A stretch of DNA of 44,416 nucleotides from an uncultured Acetatifactor sp. (GCA_947589075.1 CANQBS010000013.1:1-44416), one strand, 5' to 3'; shown: positions 15,224-25,450, counted from the first letter of the stretch. Translations and numbers: made by a program. Notes: a model not told the origin generated them from the letters alone.

Positions 15224-15586
15224 TTACAGATCCCCGGGGTCGATCTGGCGGCCGTCGCCCCAGATCCTTTCAAGATCATAAAGCAGGCGGTTTTCCCGGT
15301 CGAAAATGTGCACGATCACATCTTTAAAGTCCATCAGGATCCAGTTGGCAGTTTGATAGCCTTCTATCTGCTTTACGGGATAGCCTGCCCTGCCCAGCTT
15401 CTCTTCCACGTTATCGCAGAGAGCCTGTATCTGGTTATGGTTTGATCCGCCGGCAATGATAAAATAATCGGCGATCACAGTGACTTCACTGATATCAATG
15501 ACTTTGATCCCCTCAGCTTTTTTGTCCTCCAAAGCCTCTATCGCCAGCTTTGCCATTTCCTTTGACTGATTCATAGACTGATTCAT
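15224..15586 (-). CDS. rsfS: Ribosomal silencing factor
   Basis: This 120-residue RsfS/Iojap protein binds L14 on the 50S subunit and prevents subunit joining during starvation. The core ADYFIIAGGSNHNQIQAL and QTANWILMDFKDVIVHIF are family signatures. AGGAGG lies 6 bases before the start. The first eight residues (MNQSMNQS) are a small direct repeat. It is the last gene of the obgE-yhbY-nadD-yqeK-rsfS row, an order shared widely among Firmicutes, and starts 20 bases after the yqeK stop. Confidence 0.95.
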   Translation of the reverse strand: MNQSMNQSKEMAKLAIEALEDKKAEGIKVIDISEVTVIADYFIIAGGSNHNQIQALCDNVEEKLGRAGYPVKQIEGYQTANWILMDFKDVIVHIFDRENRLLYDLERIWGDGRQIDPGDL

Positions 15587-15606
15587 AAATACCTCCTATT
15601 TCTTTT

Positions 15607-16179
15607 TTAAATATTTGCATAGTAATCATAGGTTTTCCGGGTCATGGGATCGATTTCGCCCCCGGCGTCCTTCAGATAATCCAGCGTATCCTTTAAAATC
15701 TTTAAAAGCGCCTGATCCAGATCTATAAAGGCAAGCTTCCGGATCTCCTTTAGATTGGGCGCCTGTTTCCTGCCCGGTTCAATATAATCAGCTATAAAAA
15801 TGATCTTTTCCAGTCTGGACATGTTCGGTCTGCCGGTGGTGTGGTTGACGATGGCGTTTATCACATCCATATCCTGCACATGATATTCGTCCATGGCTAA
15901 GAAGCCCCCCACCTTGGCATGGAGCAGAAAAGGATTCCTACGCTCCACATCGTTGATATCGATTTTATGTTTTGCGCAGATGGAAAGACGTTTCTGATCG
16001 GAAAGGCATTTGGCGCAATCATGTAAAAGCCCTGCTATTTCCGCGTTTTTGATGGACTCATCATACCGCATTGCAAGCGCTGCCGCTGTGTAGGTGACGC
16101 CCAGCGTGTGCTCATAACGCTTTGCATCCTGTGTCTTCTCCATTGCTTTGCGAATTTTTTTAAGGTCTGGTGTTTTCAT
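15607..16179 (-). CDS. yqeK: HD-domain diadenosine tetraphosphatase
   Basis: The 190-residue protein from ATG 16179 has GGGAG 5 bases ahead; an upstream TTG adding four residues overlaps that site. The HD metal motif is split as usual: HTLGV near residue 24, then LLHDCAK, and later HAKVGG and VNHTTG. YqeK cleaves Ap4A symmetrically to two ADP in Gram-positive bacteria. The start lies about 30 bases after the nadD stop, and nadD-yqeK adjacency is standard in Firmicutes. Confidence 0.92.
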   Translation of the reverse strand: MKTPDLKKIRKAMEKTQDAKRYEHTLGVTYTAAALAMRYDESIKNAEIAGLLHDCAKCLSDQKRLSICAKHKIDINDVERRNPFLLHAKVGGFLAMDEYHVQDMDVINAIVNHTTGRPNMSRLEKIIFIADYIEPGRKQAPNLKEIRKLAFIDLDQALLKILKDTLDYLKDAGGEIDPMTRKTYDYYANI

Positions 16180-16208
16180 CGTCGCTCCCAAGTTTCTTTT
16201 TTTCAGGA

Positions 16209-16826
16209 CTATCCCGAATAAAGCCTGTTTTGCTCTATATATTCTATAACGGCGTCCGGAACCATATAACGGATGTTTTTCCCTTCTTTGACACGTCTGC
16301 GGATCATGGTGGAAGAAATATCCATTTCCGGGAATTTTATCAATACGATCTCGGCATGATACCTGCGGATAAGCTCCAGTCTTTTTTCCTCCAGCTTTTC
16401 TATGGAGGAAGCATTTCTGGCTGCGGCGATCACCTTACAGGCGGCAAAGATACGTTCCGGTTCATGCCAGTCTTCAATGGAAAAAAGACAATCCGCGCCC
16501 ATGATAAAATAAAACTCTGTTTCCGGATTGGCCTGACAAAGCTGTTCTAAGGTATCGCAGGTATAGGTAGCTCCTTCCCTTGCCACCTCAATATCTGAGA
16601 CAAAAAACTGAGGACTTCCCTGGATGGCCAGCCTGACCATCTCCAGTCTTTTGAAGCTGTCTGCGATCTCACTTCGCTGTTTCATATAAGGAGTTCCGGT
16701 GGGAATAAAAAGAACTTTATTTAATCCGCACTCTTCCATCGCCCACCGGGCCAGTAAAAGATGTCCGATATGGGGAGGATTGAAAGTGCCGCCCATAATT
16801 CCAACCTTTTGCTTTACATCGCTCAT
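16209..16826 (-). CDS. nadD: Nicotinate-nucleotide adenylyltransferase
   Basis: The 205-residue enzyme joins nicotinate mononucleotide with ATP to give deamido-NAD. The nucleotidyltransferase motif GGTFNPPHIGH (His19 and His22) is at the N-terminus and ISSTMIRRRVKEG near residue 175 is the second ATP-binding motif. It lies 63 bases after yhbY with no clear strong ribosome binding site: GGTAG is the nearest candidate, 8-12 bases upstream. Confidence 0.95.
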   Translation of the reverse strand: MSDVKQKVGIMGGTFNPPHIGHLLLARWAMEECGLNKVLFIPTGTPYMKQRSEIADSFKRLEMVRLAIQGSPQFFVSDIEVAREGATYTCDTLEQLCQANPETEFYFIMGADCLFSIEDWHEPERIFAACKVIAAARNASSIEKLEEKRLELIRRYHAEIVLIKFPEMDISSTMIRRRVKEGKNIRYMVPDAVIEYIEQNRLYSG

Positions 16827-16889
16827 TATGCCGCTACCTGTTCTTTTCCAATGGTTCCGCCTGTTTCATATTTCTGTTTCACATGGACT

Positions 16890-17180
16890 TCAAAGCGGAA
16901 GAATGATCTTCTTATTCTCATTATCCTCTCGATATAAAACGATCTTCTTGCCGATCACCTGTACGACCTGAGAATGGGTGCGTTCCGCGATCATGTCGGC
17001 GATTTCCCTGGGATCGTCCGCACAATTCTTTAATACGGCGATCTTTATCAGTTCCCTGGTGTTGAAGGCTTCATCGACCGCTTTGGTAAGCTCCGGGGTC
17101 AGACTGGACTTCCCTATCTGAAAGATCGGTTCGAGATTGCTGGCAAGACTTTTCAGATATGCTCTTTGTTTGCTGGTCAT
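16890..17180 (-). CDS. yhbY: YhbY-type RNA-binding protein (CRM domain)
   Basis: This 96-residue protein is a single CRM domain. It begins MTSKQRAYLKSLASNLEPIF and has QIGKSSLTPE near the position of the family GxxG loop, then ALKN-like VLKNCADDPREIA. The family associates with pre-50S ribosomal particles. AGGAGC precedes the ATG. It lies 36 bases after obgE and is part of the same row. Confidence 0.9.
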   Translation of the reverse strand: MTSKQRAYLKSLASNLEPIFQIGKSSLTPELTKAVDEAFNTRELIKIAVLKNCADDPREIADMIAERTHSQVVQVIGKKIVLYREDNENKKIILPL

Positions 17181-17216
17181 GCAGTGCTCCTTTCTGATCG
17201 ATATTCCAAGTTATAC

Positions 17217-18876
<1,660 letters not shown>

Positions 18877-18880
18877 GGTA

Positions 18881-19213
18881 TTACACCTCCTCAAAATGTA
18901 CTTGCAGATACTCTTTCCCATAGCTCCGGCTCAGATCTTCCAAACCGAATACCATGGAATCCAGTAAAAAAACTGACCTTTCCTGAAGGCTGCCCTCGAA
19001 ATCACAGCGGATATAACCGTCTGCCTCATCGGCCGAATACTTCATCTTCTCCCCGGCAAGAGCCTCCAGGGAATTGATGGTATTGGTGACTAACACGGAA
19101 ATCGCCGCGCACAGGATATCCGGCTGGCCCTTCCTGGCATATTCAGCATGGCCCCTACAGAGAAAACCCCTGTACTCTCCTTTACTGGTCTTGCGAATTA
19201 AGATAGTAGTCAT
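18881..19213 (-). CDS. prp: Ribosomal-processing cysteine protease Prp
   Basis: This 110-residue protein is encoded between L21 and L27, the fixed Firmicutes position. Catalytic His22 (RGHAEYA) and Cys35 (DILCAAIS) are both present. Prp removes the N-terminal extension of L27 before ribosome assembly. The stop lies only 4 bases before the L27 start, so translation is probably coupled. Confidence 0.95.
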   Translation of the reverse strand: MTTILIRKTSKGEYRGFLCRGHAEYARKGQPDILCAAISVLVTNTINSLEALAGEKMKYSADEADGYIRCDFEGSLQERSVFLLDSMVFGLEDLSRSYGKEYLQVHFEEV

Positions 19214-19233
19214 AACCTGGTCCTTAACAGAAC

Positions 19234-19539
19234 TTAAGCATTGATCTTGTCGATTTTAACCTGAGTGTATGCTTGTCTATGACCGTTTTTCTTATGGTAG
19301 CCGGTTTTTCTCTTGTACTTATATACAATAACCTTTTTGGCTTTACCATGCTCCACTACGGTTGCGGTAACTGTAACATTCGCCACATCTTCGCCAACCT
19401 TCAGAGTCTCGTCGCTTACTGCGATCACCTGGTCAAAAGTAACAGTATCGTTCACTTCGGCATTGATCTTCTCGATCTTGATCACATCGCCTTCCGCTAC
19501 CTTATACTGCTTTCCACCTGTTGCAATAATTGCGTACAT
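19234..19539 (-). CDS. rplU: 50S ribosomal protein L21
   Basis: The 101-residue protein begins [20 protein letters not shown], the universal L21 start, and ends with [18 protein letters not shown], which contacts 23S rRNA. AGGAGG lies 7 bases before the ATG. It opens the rplU-prp-rpmA transcript from the promoter at 19620-19648, with a leader of about 74 bases. Confidence 0.97.
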   Translation of the reverse strand: MYAIIATGGKQYKVAEGDVIKIEKINAEVNDTVTFDQVIAVSDETLKVGEDVANVTVTATVVEHGKAKKVIVYKYKRKTGYHKKNGHRQAYTQVKIDKINA

Positions 19540-19613
19540 AAGGCACCTCCTGCTATTTACTCGCTAATTTTGGTGGTATACGAAATACACTTAAACCTAA
19601 TTATGCGGCATAC
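19540..19613 (-). promoter_or_regulatory. Leader of rplU, possible L21 leader element
   Basis: The roughly 74-base leader contains a small hairpin (GTGTAT with GTATAC around TTC) and flanking AATTAGG / CCAAAATT pairing. An L21 leader that binds the ribosomal protein is known in Firmicutes; the position and size fit, but I cannot confirm the consensus by eye. Confidence 0.4.
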
Positions 19614-19619
19614 TGTTGT

Positions 19620-19648
19620 ATCATAGCATGAGGTGCCTCAAATGTCAA
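19620..19648 (-). promoter_or_regulatory. Promoter of rplU-prp-rpmA
   Basis: On the minus strand TTGACA (19648-19643) and TATGAT (19625-19620) are 17 bases apart. The spacer includes GAGGCACCTC, a short palindrome. Confidence 0.85.
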
Positions 19649-19763
19649 GCATTTTTTCTGAATTTTACGGCAAGCTTCCTAAAGTCGATCTTATTAATCC
19701 AAAGGTCGGCAAACACTTCCGCAATATCAAAAAACATTTCAAGAGTGAAATCAAACATCAATA

Positions 19764-20408
19764 TTACCCCGTAACTGCGTCGGCATTGTTGCGTTTTTCA
19801 AAATCTTCGATATACTGTACGATTAGCTTTACAGAACCTTCCACGCCCAGAACGCTGCTGTTGATGCACAGGTCATAGCTGTCCGCGCGCCCCCATTTCT
19901 TGGAGGAATAATAATTGTAGTAGCTCTGTCTCTGCTTGTCTTTCTTGATGATCATCTCACGGGCCTTTGCTTCCGTCAGGTTATACTTCAGCATAATGCG
20001 CTTTACCTTGGTCTCTTCTTCGCCGTAGATGAACAGATGGATGCAGTTGGGCAGATCCGCCAGGGCATAATCCGCACAGCGCCCTACGATGACGCAGGGA
20101 CCTTCCGCCGCGATCTTCTTGATGGTATCGAACTGCGCCAGAAAAACCTTATGGCTGATGGGCATGTCCACAAAAGAAGAAGCATTGTATCCAAAGGAAT
20201 AGGTATCCATCACAAGATTATATAAGAAAGAATTGGTGGGTCTTTCGTCATGATTCTGAATCATCTCTTCACAGAAACCGCTCTCTTTTGCGGCGCGGGT
20301 GAGTAATTCCTTATCATAGCATTTGATCCCGAAATACTCAGCAACCTTCTCTCCAATCTCTCTTCCGGCGGATCCAAACTGACGCCCAATCGTTATAATC
20401 GTATTCAT
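19764..20408 (-). CDS. Cytidylate kinase-like family protein
   Basis: The 214-residue protein starts at ATG 20408 (MNTIITIGRQFGSAGREIGE) with AGGGG ahead. The N-terminal GRQFGSAGREIG is the nucleotide-binding loop of the cytidylate-kinase-like family, which is distinct from the classic Cmk. VIVGRCADYAL and later RIMLKYNLTEAKAREMI and KWGRADSYDLCINSS follow the family pattern. Its substrate is not established. It has its own promoter at 20469-20497. About 110 bases downstream (19649-19763) show no clear terminator. Confidence 0.85.
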   Translation of the reverse strand: MNTIITIGRQFGSAGREIGEKVAEYFGIKCYDKELLTRAAKESGFCEEMIQNHDERPTNSFLYNLVMDTYSFGYNASSFVDMPISHKVFLAQFDTIKKIAAEGPCVIVGRCADYALADLPNCIHLFIYGEEETKVKRIMLKYNLTEAKAREMIIKKDKQRQSYYNYYSSKKWGRADSYDLCINSSVLGVEGSVKLIVQYIEDFEKRNNADAVTG

Positions 20409-20468
20409 ATACACACCCCTGCTTTCTGCTTTAAAGTATAAATGTCTGCAAAACATTCACCTAAGTCT

Positions 20469-20497
20469 ATTATACAGTATTTTCTTCAAATAAACAA
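20469..20497 (-). promoter_or_regulatory. Promoter of the cytidylate-kinase-like gene
   Basis: On the minus strand TTGTTT (20497-20492) and a perfect TATAAT (20474-20469) are 17 bases apart; the start would be near 20462, about 54 bases before the ATG. Confidence 0.75.
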
Positions 20498-20548
20498 CAT
20501 GAATTTTCAGAAAATTTAACTCCAGTTCAGCCAGAAGTTTTATTCAGT

Positions 20549-20575
20549 GAGAAATCGTGCTTGCACGAATTTCTC
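20549..20575 (-). terminator. Hairpin directly after sdaAA
   Basis: GAGAAAT-TCGTGC (20575-20563 read on minus) pairs with GCACGATTTCTC (20560-20549) with one bulged base and a 2-base loop. It begins right after the sdaAA stop. No long T run follows, so it may protect the 3' end rather than terminate alone. Confidence 0.6.
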
Positions 20576-20576
20576 A

Positions 20577-21461
20577 TTAAATGAATCGGCTGAGGATCCG
20601 CCCCGCGATTTCCATTCCGGCCGCGGTGCCTGCCAGGCCGCCCTGAGCGGTCTCACGAAAGGCGGGATCCATCCGTTCCCCGATCTCCCGCATGGCGTCG
20701 ATCACCTGATCCGGCGGGATCCTGCTGGTAATGCCTGCCATGGCCATATCCGCGCTGGACAAGGCGTTTACCGCGCCGATCACATTGCGCTTCACGCAGG
20801 GAACCTCCACAAGCCCAGCAACAGGATCGCACACGAGCCCCAGCAGATTCTTTAGCGCCATGCCGGCGGCCTGTATGATCTGCTGTGCATTCCCTCCCTG
20901 CAGATGAACCAAAGCTCCCGCTGCCATTGCGCTGGCAGAACCGATCTCCGCCTGACATCCCCCGGCAGCGCCGCTGATAGAGGCTCTGGTAGCAATGATC
21001 TGACCGATTCCGGCGGCGGTATAAAGCGCCTCCAGAATCTTCCCCTCACCGCAGCCGCGCGTCGTATAATAGGGAACCAGCACCGCAGGCAGAACGCCGC
21101 AGGCTCCGGCGGTAGGGGCGGCGACGATCCGTTTCATGCAGGCGTTGGATTCGCCCATCTGGAGCGCCCCGGCGATGACCCTGTCCACGTATTCCCCGCA
21201 AAGGGACTCGGATCCCTTTTCTTTATAATAATCCTCCATTTTGGCTCCGTCTCCCCCTACGAGACCGCTTTTGGATTTCAGAGAACGGTCGTAGCCCGAG
21301 GCGGACTGGAGCATGGCATCCCAGGTATATTTCATCTGCGCCATGCTTCCATCCCTGGAAACTTCCCGTTCCGTCATGTCGTCCTCCATGATGACCTGCC
21401 AAAAAGCTTTTTTTGTCTGCTCACAGGCAAAAACAATCTCCTGTAACGCCTCAAAAGCCAT
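20577..21461 (-). CDS. sdaAA: L-serine dehydratase, alpha subunit
   Basis: The 294-residue subunit starts at ATG 21461 with GGAGG 8 bases upstream; ATG 21467 is too close to that site. With the beta subunit it deaminates serine to pyruvate and ammonia using a 4Fe-4S cluster. Cysteines in CMKRIVAAPTAGACGVLPAV and in LVCDPVAGLVEVPC fit the cluster-binding set. GAAGGCQAEIGSASAMAAG is the family glycine-rich region. It lies 13 bases after sdaAB. Confidence 0.95.
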   Translation of the reverse strand: MAFEALQEIVFACEQTKKAFWQVIMEDDMTEREVSRDGSMAQMKYTWDAMLQSASGYDRSLKSKSGLVGGDGAKMEDYYKEKGSESLCGEYVDRVIAGALQMGESNACMKRIVAAPTAGACGVLPAVLVPYYTTRGCGEGKILEALYTAAGIGQIIATRASISGAAGGCQAEIGSASAMAAGALVHLQGGNAQQIIQAAGMALKNLLGLVCDPVAGLVEVPCVKRNVIGAVNALSSADMAMAGITSRIPPDQVIDAMREIGERMDPAFRETAQGGLAGTAAGMEIAGRILSRFI

Positions 21462-21474
21462 AATCATTCCCTCC

Positions 21475-22134
21475 TCATTCCATATTCAGATAAACCACTT
21501 TCTGGATCCCGTCCAGACCTTCCAGAAGCTGCACCGCATATTGGGAAATTTCCTGATCCATTTCAATGACCATCACCGCGAAGCCCCCTTTTTTGGCACG
21601 GTAAAGATGCATATTGGCGATATTGATATGATTCAGGGAAAGCACCGACGCCACATCGGAAACGGATCCCCGTCTGTCCAGATTGTAAATGATCAGGGTA
21701 GGCTTCTCCGCGGAAAAAAATGCGTCCACCCCGTCCAGCTTATGGATTTCCACACGCCCGCCGCCGATGGAAGCCGCCTGTACCTCAATGGTGTGCCCGG
21801 TTTCTCCTGTCAGCGACAATACCGCAGTATTAGGATGAGCATTTTTCAGGGTCTTATTGGTAAAAGTAAATTCCAGCCCTTCCCTTTTTGCCAGCTGGAA
21901 ACTGTCCGGAATCCGCATATCGTCCGGCTGCATTCCCAAAAGTCCCGCGATCAGCGCCCGGTCCGTCCCATGCCCGCTGCCGGTGGTGGCGAAGGAACCA
22001 TGAAGAATGATGTCCGCCCTGACAGGCTTTTCCTGCAGAAGCTTTAAAGAAATATTTCCGATTTTTACCGCCCCTGCAGTGTGGGAACTGCTGGGACCTA
22101 CCATTATGGGACCCAAAATATCGAATATATTCAT
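21475..22134 (-). CDS. sdaAB: L-serine dehydratase, beta subunit
   Basis: The 219-residue protein has the N-terminal SDH beta fold (MNIFDILGPIMVGPSSSHTA, with GPSSSHT typical) and a C-terminal ACT domain (about 148-219, TLIIYNLDRRGSVSDVASVL) that may sense serine. GGAGGGGG lies just ahead of the ATG. The beta gene comes first, then alpha. It follows rluD by 64 bases. Confidence 0.95.
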   Translation of the reverse strand: MNIFDILGPIMVGPSSSHTAGAVKIGNISLKLLQEKPVRADIILHGSFATTGSGHGTDRALIAGLLGMQPDDMRIPDSFQLAKREGLEFTFTNKTLKNAHPNTAVLSLTGETGHTIEVQAASIGGGRVEIHKLDGVDAFFSAEKPTLIIYNLDRRGSVSDVASVLSLNHINIANMHLYRAKKGGFAVMVIEMDQEISQYAVQLLEGLDGIQKVVYLNME

Positions 22135-22198
22135 TTCCCCCTCCTTCTCAAGGATATTTTTTTACACATTTTTTGTCTGATATCTTTTTTCAGCTCCT

Positions 22199-23110
22199 TC
22201 AGGTCAGGATTTCAAGCAGATGGGCGAAATATTCCGGCAAAGGAGCTTCAACTTCTATATATTCGGAAGTCCTCGGATGCACGAAGCCCAGGGTATAGGC
22301 ATGCAGGGTCTGGCCCTGAAGGTGAAAGGGGGACTTTCCGGAAGAATACACCTCATCCCCCAGGATCGGATGGCCGATGCTGGCCATATGAACCCGGATC
22401 TGGTGGGTTCTGCCGGTTTCCAGCACGCATTCGATATAGGTGTATTTTTGAAAGCGCTTCAGCACCCGGACATGAGTGACCGCAGGCTTTCCGTTTCTTT
22501 CATTCACCGCCATTTTTTTGCGGTCTGCGGGATGTCTTCCAAGGGGCTTGTCGATCACCAGTTCCTCTTCCTTTATGACCCCTTCGCAGATAGCCCGGTA
22601 TCTGCGGTTGATGGTATGCTGTTTTAACTGCTCCGCGATACAGTTATGGGCCTGGTCGTTTTTGCATATGATAAGGGAACCGGTGGTATCCTTATCGATC
22701 CGATGGACAATACCGGGACGCATGACCCCGTTGATGCCGGACAGGTCCTTCCCGCAGTGATACATCAGCGCATTGACCAGGGTGCCGCTGTAATGCCCGG
22801 CAGCGGGATGAACCACCATGCCTTTGGGCTTGTTCACCACCACCACATCAGAATCCTCATACAGGATATCCAGAGGGATGTTTTCGGGTCTGATATCCGG
22901 CTCCACCGCCTTTGGAAGCAGGAAAAACACTTCATCCTCCGTTTTTACACGGTAACTGCCCTTTACCGGGATGCCTCCCACCAGGACTGAGCCTTCCTTT
23001 ATGAGCTTCTGGATAAAGGAACGCGACAAAGAATCGATAAGCATACTGATACACTTATCGATTCTCTCATCCTCAAATTCTTCAGTTATCAGGAAACGGA
23101 ATTCTTCCAT
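22199..23110 (-). CDS. RluA/RluD-family pseudouridine synthase
   Basis: The 303-residue enzyme has an N-terminal S4 domain (about 14-70, DKCISMLIDSLSRSFIQKLI) and the catalytic domain with Asp139 in GIVHRIDKDTTG, where Asp is the nucleophile that attacks uridine. TGRTHQIRVHMA is the second signature. The family modifies 23S rRNA helix 69 or related sites; the target here is open. It follows lspA with a purine-rich 92-base gap, an order frequent in Firmicutes (lspA-rluD). Confidence 0.93.
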   Translation of the reverse strand: MEEFRFLITEEFEDERIDKCISMLIDSLSRSFIQKLIKEGSVLVGGIPVKGSYRVKTEDEVFFLLPKAVEPDIRPENIPLDILYEDSDVVVVNKPKGMVVHPAAGHYSGTLVNALMYHCGKDLSGINGVMRPGIVHRIDKDTTGSLIICKNDQAHNCIAEQLKQHTINRRYRAICEGVIKEEELVIDKPLGRHPADRKKMAVNERNGKPAVTHVRVLKRFQKYTYIECVLETGRTHQIRVHMASIGHPILGDEVYSSGKSPFHLQGQTLHAYTLGFVHPRTSEYIEVEAPLPEYFAHLLEILT

Positions 23111-23202
23111 AAAAAACCTGCCTGTCCTGTTCCTTCGCTTTATTCCGCTGTTCTATTTTTCTCTGTCTTGTCCCGCCGATCTATTTGTTCCTCTGCTTTG
23201 TT

Positions 23203-23736
23203 CTACTGTCCTGCCCGCCCATCCCGTTTCTTATGCAGGCCGATCAGCTGCTCCAGATCCTCATCGCGGTATACGAACAGGATCAGGAAAAACAGGGCAA
23301 TGGCAGAAACCACCACATAGCTGTCAGCCACATTGAAGATCGGATAGTCGATGAGGACAAAGTAAATAAAATCCACCACATAGCCGAAGCGGAAGCGGTC
23401 GATGAGGTTGCCCAGTCCTCCCGAAATGATGCCTGCGATCAGGATATGGAACAGCCGGAATTTCTTTTGAACGGGAATACGGAACAAAAGAAAGGTAAGG
23501 ACCGCAATAAATAAGGTGCCGGTCACGAAAAGAAACCATCTTTGTCCCTGGAGCATTCCAAAGGCGGAGCCCCGGTTCTCCAGATACTGCAGCTGTAAAA
23601 CTCCGTCAATGATGGGAAATGCAGGATTCCCCTTTAAGCGCACCGCCGCCAGATACTTGGTAAACTGGTCAAAGCCGACCAAAGCAGCGACCAAAAGAAA
23701 ATCCAGACATAGAAACCTGCCTTTTTGTTTATTCAT
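23203..23736 (-). CDS. lspA: Lipoprotein signal peptidase II
   Basis: The 177-residue protein from ATG 23736 has GAGG 6 bases ahead; an ATG at 23748 lacks a suitable site. It has four membrane helices and the family motifs: DQFTKYLA, ENRGSAFG, GGLGNLIDR followed by GYVVDF (Asp122), and FNVADS (Asp138), the last two giving the catalytic aspartates. It cleaves diacylated prolipoproteins before the lipobox cysteine; the DacF-like lipoprotein at 28268 is a likely client. It overlaps the end of aroB by 8 bases. Confidence 0.95.
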   Translation of the reverse strand: MNKQKGRFLCLDFLLVAALVGFDQFTKYLAAVRLKGNPAFPIIDGVLQLQYLENRGSAFGMLQGQRWFLFVTGTLFIAVLTFLLFRIPVQKKFRLFHILIAGIISGGLGNLIDRFRFGYVVDFIYFVLIDYPIFNVADSYVVVSAIALFFLILFVYRDEDLEQLIGLHKKRDGRAGQ

Positions 23737-24838
23737 AGGCGTCCTCATCCCTGAAATAGATTTCTTTTACGGCATCCAGGATCTCATCTTCCGTCACGGT
23801 AAGATCGATCACAGCCTTGCCGATCTGTTTGAGCAGGATGAATTTTATGGTTCCGGCTTCCATCTTTTTGTCGGATCTCGTATTGGCGACGATTTCCTCA
23901 GGATCTATATTGTCGATGGAGATCGGGAGATAGAAGGGCACAAACATATCCCGGATCTCCAGATATTCCTCCTGGCTGATATATTCCTTTTTCCAGGAAA
24001 TATAAGCGGCAGCCACAGTACCCAGGGCAACGCATTCCCCATGGTAGAGCTCAAAATTCTTCGCCTTCTCGATGGCATGGCCGATGGTATGACCCAGGTT
24101 CAGCAGCGCCCGGTCTCCCTGTTCGGTGGGATCCTTTTCCACAACGGATTTTTTAACCGCACAGCTCTTCATCACCATCTCTTCCAGCACATCCAGATCC
24201 TTGTCGCAGATCTCATACATATTCACCAGGAGCCATTCATAGAAGGCGGCGTCCTTAATGAGTCCGTGCTTCATGACCTCCGCAAATCCGGAAAAGAACT
24301 GTCTGTCCGGAAGGGTTTTCAGCGTGGACAGATTGATGTAGACCAGCTTTGGCATTTTAAAGGCGCCCACCATGTTTTTATAGCCGTCAAAATCAACTCC
24401 GGTCTTGCCGCCGATACTGCTGTCTGTCTGGGCCAAAAGAGAGGTGGGGATCTGGATATAATCGATTCCCCGCAGATAGGTGGCCGCGGCATACCCGGTC
24501 AGATCCCCGGTTACGCCGCCGCCCAGCGCGAGAAGCATGTCCTTTCTGTCAAAGCCCTCCCGGATCAGATAGCCATAAAGGGATCTTACGGTATCCAGCG
24601 TCTTGGACGCCTCTCCTGCCGGGAAGGTATAGAGGACGGCTTTTCTGCATTTTCCTTCCAGAAGGGCAAGAAGCTCCTGACCGTAGAGGGGACCCACGTT
24701 GGAATCCGTCACGATGCAGAGTCTCTTCTCTTCCGCTCCCAGCTCCTTCAGCTCCTCCGGCAAATCCTCAAAGGACTTTGTCAGGACGATATCGTAGCAG
24801 GGCTTTCTGTTCATTAAAATAGGTAATCGCTGTGCCAT
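23729..24838 (-). CDS. aroB: 3-dehydroquinate synthase
   Basis: The 369-residue enzyme carries out the second step of the shikimate pathway, using NAD and a divalent metal. ALGGGVTGDLTGYAAATYLRG is the NAD-binding signature; metal ligands are the Glu in GFAEVMKHGLI and the His pair in LNLGHTIGHAIE and YHGECVALG. Length is normal. It is a lone shikimate gene between sepF and lspA and overlaps lspA. No purine-rich ribosome binding site precedes the ATG; instead a 15-bp hairpin ends 12 bases upstream. Confidence 0.95.
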   Translation of the reverse strand: MAQRLPILMNRKPCYDIVLTKSFEDLPEELKELGAEEKRLCIVTDSNVGPLYGQELLALLEGKCRKAVLYTFPAGEASKTLDTVRSLYGYLIREGFDRKDMLLALGGGVTGDLTGYAAATYLRGIDYIQIPTSLLAQTDSSIGGKTGVDFDGYKNMVGAFKMPKLVYINLSTLKTLPDRQFFSGFAEVMKHGLIKDAAFYEWLLVNMYEICDKDLDVLEEMVMKSCAVKKSVVEKDPTEQGDRALLNLGHTIGHAIEKAKNFELYHGECVALGTVAAAYISWKKEYISQEEYLEIRDMFVPFYLPISIDNIDPEEIVANTRSDKKMEAGTIKFILLKQIGKAVIDLTVTEDEILDAVKEIYFRDEDAYE

Positions 24839-24849
24839 ATGAAGTCACT

Positions 24850-24890
24850 AAAGACAGCTGCGCATCGTATCAGCCTGCACAACTGTCTTT
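24850..24890 (-). terminator. 15-bp RNA hairpin between sepF and aroB
   Basis: The minus-strand RNA pairs 24890-24876 with 24864-24850 across an 11-base loop, all 15 pairs formed when two G-U pairs are allowed; on the plus strand these become mismatches, so it is selected as minus-strand RNA. Only three U end the stem. It could be a terminator or a control element for aroB. Confidence 0.65.
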
Positions 24891-24928
24891 TCCTTTCCTG
24901 ATATTTCAATATGATTCCAATATAAAAC

Positions 24929-25450
24929 CTACAGGCTGTTGTCAATAGGTCCGTTATCATAGCCGCCGTTCAAAAGCTCCTGGAAATCTCCGGATACATC
25001 TACAGAAGAAGGGGTTATGATGAAAATATAATGAGAGATCTTCTGCAGATTGCCGGAAATGGCAAAGCAGGAACCGGATGTAAAATCAATGATCCTCTGG
25101 GCGATATCCACATCAAGGCCTTCCAGGTTCAGCACGACTGTCCGGTTCGCAAGGAGGGTTTCCGTAATCTCTCTTGCGTCTTCCACGCTGGTAGGCTTGA
25201 TCACACAAACCTCCATCCCATTGCTCATGGCAGATGTCCTGCGGGAAACCGGACGCAGGGGAGTCACTTTGGCAGGAGCCGGCTTCTTGCGCTCCTCATA
25301 TTCATCATCAAAACTCTTTGTACGGGAAGCTTTTCCTTTGACGGGACGTTCTTCTTCCTCCTCGTCCTCGTCCAGGTACTCGTCGTCGTAATAATCTTCT
25401 TCCTCGTCATTCAGTTTCATGATATTTAAAAACTTGTCCATTACTCCCAT
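24929..25450 (-). CDS. sepF: Cell division protein SepF
   Basis: The protein has 173 residues from ATG 25450 (MGVMDKFLNIMKL), the family start; ATG codons at 25459 and 25441 are alternatives. The N-terminal amphipathic helix binds membrane. A very acidic linker follows (YDDEYLDEDEEEEE), and the C-terminal SepF domain (about 78-150, EVCVIKPTSVEDAREITETL and NLEGLDVDIAQRIIDF) polymerises and binds FtsZ. SepF tethers the Z ring and helps the septum curve. It follows yggS as in most Firmicutes. Confidence 0.95.
   Translation of the reverse strand: MGVMDKFLNIMKLNDEEEDYYDDEYLDEDEEEEERPVKGKASRTKSFDDEYEERKKPAPAKVTPLRPVSRRTSAMSNGMEVCVIKPTSVEDAREITETLLANRTVVLNLEGLDVDIAQRIIDFTSGSCFAISGNLQKISHYIFIITPSSVDVSGDFQELLNGGYDNGPIDNSL

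Noticed and set aside
21313-22047. A 244-codon plus-strand frame across the serine dehydratase genes
   Set aside because: Antisense to well-supported sdaAA and sdaAB, with no recognisable domain.
23516-24817. A 433-codon open frame on the plus strand across lspA and aroB
   Set aside because: It is antisense to two genes with complete catalytic motifs, shows no family pattern and has no ribosome binding site; it is a shadow frame.
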